Below are positions 1 to 6,552 of a stretch of 33,232 nt of DNA, piece by piece. Position numbers and translations under genes: made by a program. Source of the DNA: Streptomyces sp. HPF1205 (GTDB lineage: Bacteria > Actinomycetota > Actinomycetes > Streptomycetales > Streptomycetaceae). The stretch spans positions 1 through 33,232 of the forward strand of contig NZ_JAINVH010000054.1 in NCBI RefSeq assembly GCF_020400825.1, written 5' to 3'. The notes under the pieces are model-generated. The model was not told the DNA's origin, ran no database searches, and saw only the letters and a program-made list of their open reading frames with translations. Positions within the stretch are counted from its first letter, which is position 1, and each line of letters begins with the position of its first letter.

Positions 1-717
1 GCCAAGGGCTACCTTCTGGTCGCCTGCACCGAGCTGTACACCCATTATCTCCTGGGCGACCGGTCCCTGGAGACATTCAAGGAGTTCGTCTTCCCCGAAC
101 TCGCCGACGGCGCGGTCGTCGTCCACGACCGTTACGTCACCTACGACAGCACCGAACTGGGCGCCCTCACCCACCAGCTGTGCCTGAGCCACGTCCTGCG
201 TGACCTGACCGCAGCGGCCGAGCTGTATCCCGAGCAGGTCTGGCCCCTCCAGCTCGCCGCCGAGATACGCGAGCTGATCCACCGCGCCAGCCTCGCCCGC
301 CACCGCGGCGAGACGAAGCTTTCCCCGCGGCTGCTCGAGGACTGCCTTCAGGGCCTGCGCTCGGCCCGGGCGATCGGCCTGAGCCACACCGCCGACCTGG
401 ACGACACCCGGCCCGGAGCCCGCAAGTCCCGCCTCCTGCTGGAAGCGTTCAAGGAACGCGAAGCGGACTTCCTGCGCTTCACGACCGACCTGAGCATCCC
501 ACCGACCTCGAACCAGGCCGAACGCGATCTACGCCCCGCCAAGATCCAGGAGAAGATCTCCGGCCGCCTGCCCAACGAAGACCGCACCAAGGACCGCTAC
601 CTCATCCGCGGCGTCCTCTCCACCGCGAGCAAACACCTCATCGACGCCATGACCGTGCTCCGCGACGCCTTCACCGGCACAATCTGGCTGCCACCCGCAG
701 CCACTGCCCCCAGCTGA
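1..717 (+). CDS. IS66-family transposase, C-terminal part
   Basis: Frame 1 is open from the first base to the TGA at 715-717, giving 238 residues; the start lies upstream of the window. The residues LCLSHVLRDL, TSNQAERDLRPAKIQEKISG and RYLIRGVLSTASKHL are hallmarks of the DDE catalytic core and C-terminal region of IS66 transposases. The late glutamate of the DDE triad is probably the E of NQAERDLRP. The enzyme would catalyse cut-and-paste movement of the element. IS66 elements often carry accessory genes (tnpA, tnpB), which would lie to the left if present. No frameshift is visible in the part shown, so the gene may be intact outside the window. Confidence 0.85.
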   Translation, partial: AKGYLLVACTELYTHYLLGDRSLETFKEFVFPELADGAVVVHDRYVTYDSTELGALTHQLCLSHVLRDLTAAAELYPEQVWPLQLAAEIRELIHRASLARHRGETKLSPRLLEDCLQGLRSARAIGLSHTADLDDTRPGARKSRLLLEAFKEREADFLRFTTDLSIPPTSNQAERDLRPAKIQEKISGRLPNEDRTKDRYLIRGVLSTASKHLIDAMTVLRDAFTGTIWLPPAATAPS

Positions 718-810
718 ACACCCCGCCCCGCCAGCCGACGACCCTCACGGTCACCGGCCGTCACCGCACACCCGAAACCGTCACACCCCGCGATCGCAGT
801 GAATGTTTAC
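1..810 (+). mobile_element. Right-hand part of an IS66-family insertion sequence
   Basis: The window opens inside an IS66-like transposase gene that ends at 717. About 90 bp further on, the plus strand reads GCAGTGAATGTTTAC and ends at 810. Read outward from the element this is GTAAACATTCACTGC, and IS66 ends are known to begin with GTAA. Base composition changes abruptly at this point, from GC-rich to clearly AT-richer, which supports an element boundary at about 810. The left end lies outside the window, so the terminal repeat cannot be matched to its partner and the 8-bp target duplication cannot be checked. Confidence 0.55.
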
Positions 811-989
811 ATCTTCTCGTCTAATGTGAGTCGGGACAGCATGGAATCGACGATCGAATCAATTTGCTGCAAGTTCCCCCCAACTGGGTGCGCCTCGCGG
901 TATCCCATGATCTCTCACACGCGAAGCACCTCGATTACTTCAACACTAGGTAGCACCGGTGCACCTGTCAACCCGCCCACAATGCTCCG

Positions 990-1009
990 CTGTCGAAATT
1001 ATTCGACAG
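990..1009. promoter_or_regulatory. Palindrome copy 1, operator-like
   Basis: The 18-bp core TGTCGAAATTATTCGACA (991-1008) is a perfect 7-4-7 dyad. One further C/G pair extends it to 20 bp. A second copy with the same arms lies 48 bp away centre to centre. Perfect 7-bp arms with an AT spacer are typical of sites bound by a dimeric helix-turn-helix protein or a partition protein. It is not the actinobacterial LexA box, which has CGAAC and GTTCG arms and a different spacing. No regulator gene is adjacent. Confidence 0.55.
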
Positions 1010-1038
1010 GCATGTTCCAGTGCCACACAAGGCTCGAT

Positions 1039-1056
1039 TGTCGAATTTATTCGACA
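1039..1056. promoter_or_regulatory. Palindrome copy 2, operator-like
   Basis: TGTCGAATTTATTCGACA has the same arms as the copy at 991-1008 and differs only in the 4-bp spacer (TTTA instead of ATTA). Conservation of both arms with drift in the spacer is what selection for protein binding would leave. Confidence 0.55.
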
Positions 1057-1195
1057 GAGCTTTTCGGCCTTGCTGGCTCATTCTCCGACCTAATTTGTGT
1101 AATTTTCACCCACTCGAATGGGGTAATCAGCCAGGTGACTGAAATCTAGTAAGTAACCAGATGAGATCGGATAAATCGGCTGTTCGTCAGAGACT

Positions 1196-1718
1196 TCACG
1201 TTGGTTTACTTATGCCACCACCTGCGACGTTCCGCACCATGTCATCGAGCTCCGCACCTGCCGGCTCGCCGTGCATAGCTGGCTCAGATCGCGCCCCGCC
1301 GGATGGCGGAGGCTGGGTTTGAACTCCCCCGCCACCTGCACCACCCCCGCCCCCGCTCCACCGGGACGTCATGCCGCAAGACCCGACCCCGCTGCTGGCC
1401 GCCCAGTTGGCGTTCGCCAGCGGCCGGTTTCCGTCGACATAGACTTGCTGGAAGTCGAAGCAGTCCGTGCTGGCCACTTCGGGCTGCCGCAGGTGTCTGC
1501 GGCAGCCCGAAGTGGCCAGCGAAATGGTTCAGGTCGGACTCGGCCTTCGGGTAGCGGTAGGCATCCACGATCGCAATTGGCTGGCCCCTGCCGTCACCCG
1601 TCAGCCCGAGCCGTGCCTGGATCTGCTGCGGGCCGTACCCGCGGGTCGTCTCGGTCGTGGTGTCCGGGGTGGCCTGCAGCCAAGAGTGGATCTTCAGCGG
1701 CGGAGTGGCGGCGCCCAT
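1196..1718 (-). pseudogene. Broken S53 (sedolisin-type) peptidase fragment
   Basis: Two minus-strand frames together give one peptidase segment. The first (from ATG 1718) reads HSWLQATPDTTTETTRG, GYGPQQIQARLGL, then GQPIAIVDAYRYPKAESDL and HFGLPQ. This resembles the start of the catalytic domain of S53/sedolisin peptidases, where the aspartate of AIVDAY is conserved. The second frame continues it with STDCFDFQQVYVDGNRPLANANWAASS, matching the next family block. The shift between frames (+1) falls at a 24-bp inverted repeat (1469-1520). After NWAAS the similarity stops, so the catalytic Ser/Glu/Asp region is missing. The prodomain is also absent. It cannot make an active peptidase. Confidence 0.65.
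1469..1520. repeat. Perfect 24-bp inverted repeat with a 4-base loop
   Basis: Arms 1469-1492 and 1497-1520 are exact reverse complements, separated by GTGT. On the minus strand the 1520-1497 arm encodes AGHFGLPQ, a natural segment of the S53 peptidase. The opposite arm therefore looks like an inverted copy of it, and the reading frame is lost exactly there. This could be a mutational inverted duplication (template switch) or an assembly error. Confidence 0.85.
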
Positions 1719-1772
1719 CGGCAGCGGCGGGTCCTTGATCGGAGCTGCCGCCCCTTTGGCCGAACTCGCGGA

Positions 1773-2105
1773 CTACAGAGTCTGCTTGGAAGCGGCCCCG
1801 GGCGCCGGCGTTGCGGCCGGTTCGGGAGTGCCGGTAATCCGCTGGACAGTCACGCCGTGCAGAACGACGTCGGGCGCGACCATATTCGCGCTGAACGTGG
1901 CGGTGGACTCGTTCAGATCCCCTGCCGCCCAGTCCCGGGGCAGGCCGACGAGCTCGGTGCCGGTGCCGCCTCCGGTCAGCTTCATCGGCGTGACCGAGCC
2001 GGCGAGCTGCGAGAACGCCTCGCTGGTCGACGCGAGGGTGTCCGGCGCGGGGGCGAACGGCTGGTCGTACTGCTCCGTCCCGCTGGCACCGGCGATGAAC
2101 GTTTC
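1773..2105 (-). pseudogene. C-terminal fragment of an unknown protein
   Basis: A minus-strand frame without its natural start reads TFIAGASGTEQYDQPFAPAP, then TLASTSEAFSQLAG, then MKLTGGGTGTELVGLPRDW, ATFSANMVAPDVVLHGVTVQ, and ends at the TAG at 1773. The amino acid composition is natural and the pattern looks like a beta-rich domain followed by a Pro/Ala tail. Upstream of about 2105 it degenerates into low-complexity arginine-rich sequence. An unrelated plus-strand fragment begins at the same place, so a recombination junction is likely there. Family not recognised. Confidence 0.35.
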
Positions 2106-2341
2106 CGAGCGACGCGCGTGTGTTCGCCGACTCCCTCGCCCGCGTCCAGCGCTTCACCGACAAGCAATTCGCCGCATACCACCTCACCCCCGCCGAAGCA
2201 GACGCCATCCGCCATGTCTTCGCCGCCTGGCAGCACGACCTGACCCAGTCCCCGCCGCCACACCCCGACCCCCCACCCCCCGCCGGCGACCAGCCACCAC
2301 CACGGCCACCGGACCCCGGACCGTCCCCAGAAGGCAGATGA
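2106..2341 (+). pseudogene. C-terminal fragment of an unknown helical protein
   Basis: A plus-strand frame reads VFADSLARVQRFTDKQFAAY, then HLTPAEADAIRHVFAAWQHD, then a proline-rich tail to the TGA at 2339-2341. The helical first half looks like genuine protein. The only start-like codon (GTG 2120) lacks a good ribosome binding site, and an in-frame TGA lies just upstream at 2096, so the N-terminus appears to be cut away at the junction near 2105. I do not recognise the family. Confidence 0.3.
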
Positions 2342-3013
2342 CACCCGAGCAGCGCAGGGGAGATCCGAGCACGCGCGTCGGGCCTACTCTCCGGCCCCCA
2401 GCGCACACAGTAAGGCGAGCACCGGCATGGAGCTGCGGACTGACATCGACGGCGGACAACGGACCGTCTCATCCCCCGCACAGACACCGACGGCCCGGAT
2501 GCGCGAGACCGGTTGTGCAGGCGGACCGGGTACAGCGGCACAAGGATCGGGGAACACTGCTCAGGCGAGCCGTCGGTAACACAGAAAATACCGTCAGGCA
2601 AAACGCGTTTCTTGAGCATCATGGAATGCACACCACCACCACAGCCCTCCCCTGCCAAAGGAGCCCGCCTGCATCCATCTCTCTCAGTACACAGCAACGG
2701 TGCGGAGCCACAGGCTGGGCATGCGTTCTCGCCAAAGTCCTGACCCCTGTTCAGGAACCTGCGGTCCGCCGGTCACCGTCGCAACGAAGGACGCCATCGC
2801 CACCCGTGTTGCCCGCTTGCCCGCGCAGCCGCTGCGGGAATTCCAGCGGGCTGCGCGCGGGGCCGGTAGCCCTTCCCCGGTACCCGCGCGCAGCCCCCGG
2901 AACGCGGAGCGATGTCACGGCACCGACCGCGTCAGGCCCAGACGGCGCGCCACCGCTCGCCCTTCAACCGCGCAGGCGAGGACGAGACCATGGCGCACGG
3001 AACCCGGCCTTCG
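2342..3013. other. No recognisable gene
   Basis: About 670 bp downstream of the integrase stop. All long frames here are arginine/proline/alanine-rich and share no motif with a known family on either strand. I see no strong terminator hairpin or repeat. Probably non-coding or decayed element sequence. Confidence 0.5.
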
Positions 3014-4435
3014 TCATGCCTCTCCCCCGGGACTCCCCGATTCCTCGGTGCCGGGCTTCTGGGGCGGCTGGTCGTAGGAGCGCAGCAGGTCTTCGATGCG
3101 GTGGTTGTTGAGGGACTGGCGGTCGTACAGGCACTTGGCGTAGCGGGACAGCAGGACCTCGACGCTGTTGCCGGCGCGCTGGGCGACCTCGGCGGGGTCT
3201 GCCCCGGCGCACAGCCAGGTGGACAGGGCCGAGTGCCGCAGGTCGTAGGGGCGTTTGGCCAGCGGGGTGGGGGTGAGGGCGGGTGACAGGGCGAGATCTC
3301 TCGCCTCGTGCCAGACGCGGTGGTAGGTGGTGTAGCTGATGATGCCGCCATGTTCGCTGAAGAACAGCCGCCCGTCATCGGCGGTGCCGAACGTGGTGAC
3401 GTGGTCGCGCCACAGGGCCACCAGGTGCGGTGGCAGCGGCACCACCCGGGTGTCTCCCGGCGGGCGGTTCTTCAGCCCGCGCTCGTCGTGATAGTCGCCG
3501 GTGTCGGTCCAACGCTTGCCCGCCTGCGGCAAAGTACGGTGCGCCACCAACCGCCCCCACCCGGATCTGGGCAGGCGGCAGTCCGGCAAAGCAACGGCGA
3601 TCGCCTCCTCCGGACGAAGCCCCGCGTAGTACATGCCCGCGAACAGCCCGACCAGCCTCCGTCCACGGGCCCGGTTGTAGCCGCCGACGTAGGAGACGGC
3701 CGCCAGCAGATCCCGCGCCTGGTGCGGGTTGGCCACCACCCGCGGATCCACCGCCACCGCGGGCTTGGGGATCCGCCAGCGCACCCGCGTCAGCGGATGG
3801 CTGCCCAGCTCGCCGCGCTCCATGGCGTAGTGCAGGGCGTGCACCAGCACTTTGCGTTTGCGGCGCATCGTGGCCACCGACGCCTCACCACCGTCGATCC
3901 GGCGCCGCAGCGACTCCAGCACCTCCCGCGCCAGGACGGGATCGTGCAGGTCGACCAGCGGCCGGGACGCCTTGGCCACCCAGCCCAGCACCAGCCGGTC
4001 CTCCGCCGGCATTTCCGGCCCGCCCGCCTTCGGCACCACGAACGCCCAGTGCCGCAGCGCGCGACGCAGCACCTGCTCCTTCGGCCGGCCGGGGATGGTC
4101 GAGCACATCGCCAGGGTGATCGCGGTCAGCGCGTCGCTGACCTCGTCCCGGGTCTTGGCCGCTCGTCCGGGCCAGAGCGCCCGCGCGTATTCCGTGGCGA
4201 AGTCGTACCAGCTCAGCCGCGACGGCCCCCGCACCCCGTAGCCGGGGCTGTCCTGCCGGGCCAGACCCGCCCGAACAGCCCGCACCAGCTCCGCACCGAA
4301 CTCCCCGGCCAGCTCCGCGACCATGGCGTCCCGCCCCTGCTCCACGGCATTGTGTTGCGGCTGTGTCCGGCTTTCGTCCGCCTCGGGTGCGAGGTCGTCC
4401 GCAGCGTGGTCTTCATGTGATCCGTCGGTGTCCAT
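3014..4435 (-). CDS. Tyrosine-recombinase integrase of an integrative element
   Basis: A site-specific recombinase of 473 residues that would integrate and excise the element at the tRNA-Arg fragment 370 bp upstream of its start. An SAM-like core-binding region is followed by the catalytic domain with the box I arginine in YAGLRPEEA, box II as RPYDLRHSALSTWL (arginine about 400), and the nucleophile in VEVLLSRYAKC (tyrosine about 432). The usual H/W before the tyrosine is an asparagine (AGNSVEV), and the first histidine of box II is a tyrosine. I believe both are tolerated in Streptomyces integrases. I chose ATG 4435 because GGAGGAGG lies 5-12 bases upstream; the frame is open to ATG 4591. 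A degraded relative lies at 5757-6405. Confidence 0.88.
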   Translation of the reverse strand: MDTDGSHEDHAADDLAPEADESRTQPQHNAVEQGRDAMVAELAGEFGAELVRAVRAGLARQDSPGYGVRGPSRLSWYDFATEYARALWPGRAAKTRDEVSDALTAITLAMCSTIPGRPKEQVLRRALRHWAFVVPKAGGPEMPAEDRLVLGWVAKASRPLVDLHDPVLAREVLESLRRRIDGGEASVATMRRKRKVLVHALHYAMERGELGSHPLTRVRWRIPKPAVAVDPRVVANPHQARDLLAAVSYVGGYNRARGRRLVGLFAGMYYAGLRPEEAIAVALPDCRLPRSGWGRLVAHRTLPQAGKRWTDTGDYHDERGLKNRPPGDTRVVPLPPHLVALWRDHVTTFGTADDGRLFFSEHGGIISYTTYHRVWHEARDLALSPALTPTPLAKRPYDLRHSALSTWLCAGADPAEVAQRAGNSVEVLLSRYAKCLYDRQSLNNHRIEDLLRSYDQPPQKPGTEESGSPGGEA

Positions 4436-4573
4436 GCCTGCCTCCTCCGTGATCGGCAAAGGCATCACTGCCCGCACAAACGACGCGGACATCCCCCGGT
4501 TCGAGCGCACTCGCACCACCCCTGATTGACCGGTGGCGGTCGTCACAGGATCCGCCTCTCGGTTCGGCTTGCC

Positions 4574-4588
4574 ATCACACAGTGTGAT
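4574..4588. promoter_or_regulatory. Palindrome upstream of the integrase gene
   Basis: ATCACACAGTGTGAT is a perfect 7-1-7 dyad about 140 bp upstream of the chosen integrase start, between the gene and the att site. It could be the operator of an element-encoded repressor that controls integrase transcription. No matching regulator is visible in the window. Confidence 0.4.
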
Positions 4589-4693
4589 CACTCTCGCGCA
4601 CGCCCCCCCGAGTGCTCCTTCACGCCCCCTGCCATGCGGTGACTACCAGGGCGCCGAGCGGGTACAAATAACAGCAGACGGATCGCCCAGACC

Positions 4694-4786
4694 GGCCTGA
4701 CAGGCCATCAGAACCGAGACCGGAGCCAGTGGCGTATTTGTGGCGCAGAACGCCTGACAAACCGTCAGGTAAGCCGCTGACCTGCG
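4694..4786. promoter_or_regulatory. Cluster of short dyads and repeats beside the att site
   Basis: GGCCTGACAGGCC (4694-4706) and CCTGAC-aaacc-GTCAGG (4753-4769) are dyads. The octamer GCCTGACA occurs at 4695-4702 and again at 4752-4759, and CCGC-tgacct-GCGG follows at 4774-4787. Repeats of this kind flank the core in known attP sites as integrase arm-type or excisionase sites. That role is inferred from position only. Confidence 0.35.
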
Positions 4787-4804
4787 GTAACGCGCAAACG
4801 GGTG

Positions 4805-4852
4805 ACGGCCTCCGGAGCCGTGTGCGCAGGTTCGAATCCTGCCGGGGGCACC
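4805..4852 (+). other. Attachment site: 3' fragment of tRNA-Arg(CCG)
   Basis: The sequence is the 3' part of a tRNA. It has an anticodon stem ACGGC/GCCGT (4805-4809 / 4817-4821) around loop CTCCGGA with anticodon CCG, a T-arm GCAGG-TTCGAAT-CCTGC (4826-4842), the 3' acceptor strand CGGGGGC and discriminator A (4850). The 5' acceptor strand (GCCCCCG) and D-arm are not upstream. Integrative elements that use tRNA genes leave an intact tRNA at one end and a 3' duplicate at the other. With the integrase to its left, this is best read as the right attachment site, with the intact tRNA to the left of the window. Confidence 0.8.
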
Positions 4853-4867
4853 TCGCAGTAGGTGCCG

Positions 4868-4909
4868 AAAGACCCCGCCACCAGCCAGAACGCTGAGTGC
4901 GGGGTCTTT
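4868..4909 (+). terminator. Terminator of the former tRNA-Arg gene
   Basis: AAAGACCCCGC (4868-4878) pairs perfectly with GCGGGGTCTTT (4899-4909), an 11-bp stem with a 20-base loop ending in TTT, 16 bases after the tRNA 3' end. It probably belonged to the tRNA transcription unit and shows that the sequence to the right is the original chromosomal flank. Confidence 0.75.
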
Positions 4910-5086
4910 GCACGTGTGCAGGCGGGGGCGGCCGGAGGGAGCGGTTTGCCAGTGATCACGTAATGACGACGTAATGATCTTGGACGACTTTGCGCAGGTC
5001 ATCGTCCTCATGTACGGCCTCATCGTCCGAGCCCGAGACACTCCACCCAGACAACAGGCGGAGACGCAAGCTCTGGCTCGATTCGA

Positions 5087-5122
5087 CTGACCAAGGGTCC
5101 GATCCGGTGCTGTAATCCGACT
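5087..5122 (+). promoter_or_regulatory. Leaderless-type promoter
   Basis: CTGACC (5087-5092), an 18-bp spacer and TGTAAT (5111-5116) resemble a housekeeping-sigma promoter. Only six bases separate the -10 hexamer from the ATG at 5123 and no Shine-Dalgarno is present. Transcription would start at or next to the A of ATG, giving a leaderless mRNA, which is common in Streptomyces. Confidence 0.5.
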
Positions 5123-5662
5123 ATGGGGCTTTTTCACAGGGCGCGCCAGGACTCACGACCAGCGCAACTCTTGGATGACTACGAAGCTCGTCTCAGACAG
5201 CGCGGCCTGGAAGGTCCGCTGATCCAAGAATCGTTGCGATGGTCGATCTTCTCCGACTGGATACAGCAAGGCGTCATCACGCCCGTTCCCTCTCGACGAG
5301 TAGCAGCGGCGGACATCGACCTCACGTTCCCCGATAGTCCTGTCGCCGCCACTCACAGCGCCAAGGGCCACGCCTTCTTGACCGACACGCACTTCATCTA
5401 CGCCGTGCGAGGCTACGTGAGAGGCAAACCCATCGATGACGAGATGAAGATCATCGGTGTACCGCTAACCACGATCAAGTACGTCGGCCCTTCGCGGTTC
5501 TCCGACAAGATCCTTTGCGCAGGATGGGATGGGGCGGACGGCTCGCCGTCCGGCATCTTCTTCACCCTGAGCGGCATGCAGTCCGGTGAGGCGGACTTTG
5601 TTCATACCTGGACTCAGTTCTGCCAAGATGCCCGAACCACCAGCGGGGACACGCCGAGCTGA
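5123..5662 (+). CDS. Hypothetical protein, 179 residues
   Basis: I do not recognise the family. The protein is soluble with no signal peptide or membrane segment. An N-terminal helical part (LLDDYEARLRQRGLEGPLIQ) is followed by a mixed beta-rich part with DIDLTFPDSPVAA, KGHAFLTDTHFIYAVRGYV, MKIIGVPLTTIKYVG and SGIFFTLSGM. Short strands of this kind could form a small PH-like or beta-barrel fold, but that is a guess. It stands alone between the tRNA terminator and its own strong terminator (5692-5715). Codon use is less GC-biased than the core genes to the right, which suggests transfer. ATG 5123 is chosen because the -10 hexamer sits six bases upstream. Confidence 0.7.
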   Translation: MGLFHRARQDSRPAQLLDDYEARLRQRGLEGPLIQESLRWSIFSDWIQQGVITPVPSRRVAAADIDLTFPDSPVAATHSAKGHAFLTDTHFIYAVRGYVRGKPIDDEMKIIGVPLTTIKYVGPSRFSDKILCAGWDGADGSPSGIFFTLSGMQSGEADFVHTWTQFCQDARTTSGDTPS

Positions 5663-5691
5663 AAGTCCTGTCCCTCTCGGGACGCAAGGGT

Positions 5692-5715
5692 GAGCCCCGG
5701 ATCGCTCCGGGGCTC
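5692..5715 (+). terminator. Intrinsic terminator
   Basis: GAGCCCCGGA-tcgc-TCCGGGGCTC is a perfect 10-bp stem with a tetraloop, 30 bp after the stop codon of the 179-residue protein. There is no U-tract, as is usual in Streptomyces. It may also stop transcription coming from the other strand, although the facing gene is a pseudogene. Confidence 0.75.
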
Positions 5716-5756
5716 CCATCAGCCGTGTAGCAGCATCTGTACCCGAGTGTCTTGGT

Positions 5757-6405
5757 CTACGCCTCCCCCAACCCGCGCATGATCCTCTCGTTCATCTCCG
5801 TTTCCTGGCCGTCGATGGACTTGGCATAGATCTTGAGCAGCACGTCCACGGAGTGGCCGGCGCGGGCAGCAACCTCGGGGGCGGGCACTCCCGAGTTGAG
5901 CCACTGGGAGACGCCCGCGTGCCGCAGGTCGTAGGGCCGGGCCGCCATCAGCGAGGCGACCTGGCCGGGCAGGAGAGCCAGCTCCCGGGCCCGCTTCGAC
6001 ACCCGGGAGTACGACGACGCGACAATGACGTTGCCGTACTCGCTCCGGAACAGCCGTTCGTCGTCGGCCAGGCCGAACTCCTCGACGTGCTCCCGGAGTA
6101 GCCGAACGAGCGGCGGAGGGATCGGCACGACGCGCACCTCACCCTTCTCCCGTTGCTTCAGGCCCCGCCGGTCGTGAGCCCCGCCGGCGTCGGTCCACGC
6201 CTTGCCGGCCGTGGGCCGAGTCTCCGACCTTCCGTTTCCGGCACACGGTCTCCACCGCCGGACGGGACGCGGCAGCCACCCACGGCACCTCACGGGCCTC
6301 GTGAGGCAGGTCACGCTCCGCAGGACCCGGCACGACGAACGCCCACGAGCGCAGCGCGCGGTGCAGAGCCGCGTCCTCCGGCGGACCGGGAGTGTCGAGC
6401 AGCAT
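5757..6405 (-). pseudogene. Degraded second tyrosine-recombinase integrase
   Basis: Two minus-strand frames match separate parts of the integrase at 3014-4435. One (from 6405) reads LHRALRSWAFVVPG and VPWVAAASRPAVETVCRKRK, parallel to LRRALRHWAFVVPK and LGWVAKASRPLVD in the intact gene. The other (from about 6213) reads AGKAWTDAGGAHDRRGLKQ, then ARPYDLRHAGVSQWL, AGHSVDVLLKIYAK and ends at 5757. The two blocks abut after CRKRK, so about 140-150 residues including the box I arginine are deleted and the frame is shifted. The N-terminal 160 or so residues are also missing. Box II (RPYDLRH) and the tyrosine region survive. Confidence 0.8.
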
Positions 6406-6500
6406 GGCCTTCTCCCTTCTGCGCAGTCGCCGTGAGGCACTGGCTCAAGGGAGAAACAGTCCACGGCTGCTGCACTTCACGGGTGCTTCCAGGCTCGTCC

Positions 6501-6546
6501 ATGGATAAGAGGAGTTATAATAGGTGGAGCTATCCATAATGAGGAG
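6501..6546 (+). promoter_or_regulatory. AT-rich promoter inside a palindrome, plus ribosome binding site
   Basis: A perfect -10 hexamer TATAAT (6516-6521) lies between the inverted arms ATGGATA (6501-6507) and TATCCAT (6531-6537). No good -35 is visible, so an activator or an extended -10 may be needed. GAGGAG (6541-6546) precedes ATG 6553 by six bases. The arms straddle the probable start point, so a dimeric protein bound there could block transcription. Confidence 0.55.
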
Positions 6547-6552
6547 TGTCTG

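Larger units (their letters stand above)
811..1195. other. AT-rich island without a convincing gene
   Basis: About 385 bp between the inferred IS66 end and the broken S53 peptidase gene. A frame of 116 codons crosses it (799-1149, plus), but its composition, lack of a ribosome binding site and lack of recognisable motifs argue against coding. It holds two near-identical palindromes (listed separately), a GCACCGGTGC palindrome at 953-962, and several AT-rich stretches. It may be a control region whose genes have been lost, or an origin-like or partition-like region of the mobile element. Confidence 0.5.

Noticed and set aside
991..1056. Palindromes as LexA (SOS) boxes
   Set aside because: Actinobacterial LexA boxes have CGAAC and GTTCG arms around four bases; here TCGAA and TTCGA arms are four bases apart, a different spacing.
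991..1056. Palindromes as a CRISPR array
   Set aside because: Only two units, fully palindromic, 30-bp gap, no leader and no cas genes.
799..1149. 116-codon plus-strand frame in the AT-rich island
   Set aside because: No ribosome binding site or motif, spans both palindromes and a probable IS end; random-looking composition.
1594..2697. 367-codon minus-strand frame
   Set aside because: Arginine-rich, no motifs, crosses several fragment boundaries; a GC-rich shadow frame.
1657..3111. 484-codon plus-strand frame
   Set aside because: Antisense to the S53 fragment and into the integrase 3' end; low-complexity Arg/Pro/Ala sequence.
4801..4860. Intact tRNA-Arg gene
   Set aside because: The 5' acceptor strand and D-arm are missing upstream of the anticodon arm, so only a 3' fragment is present.
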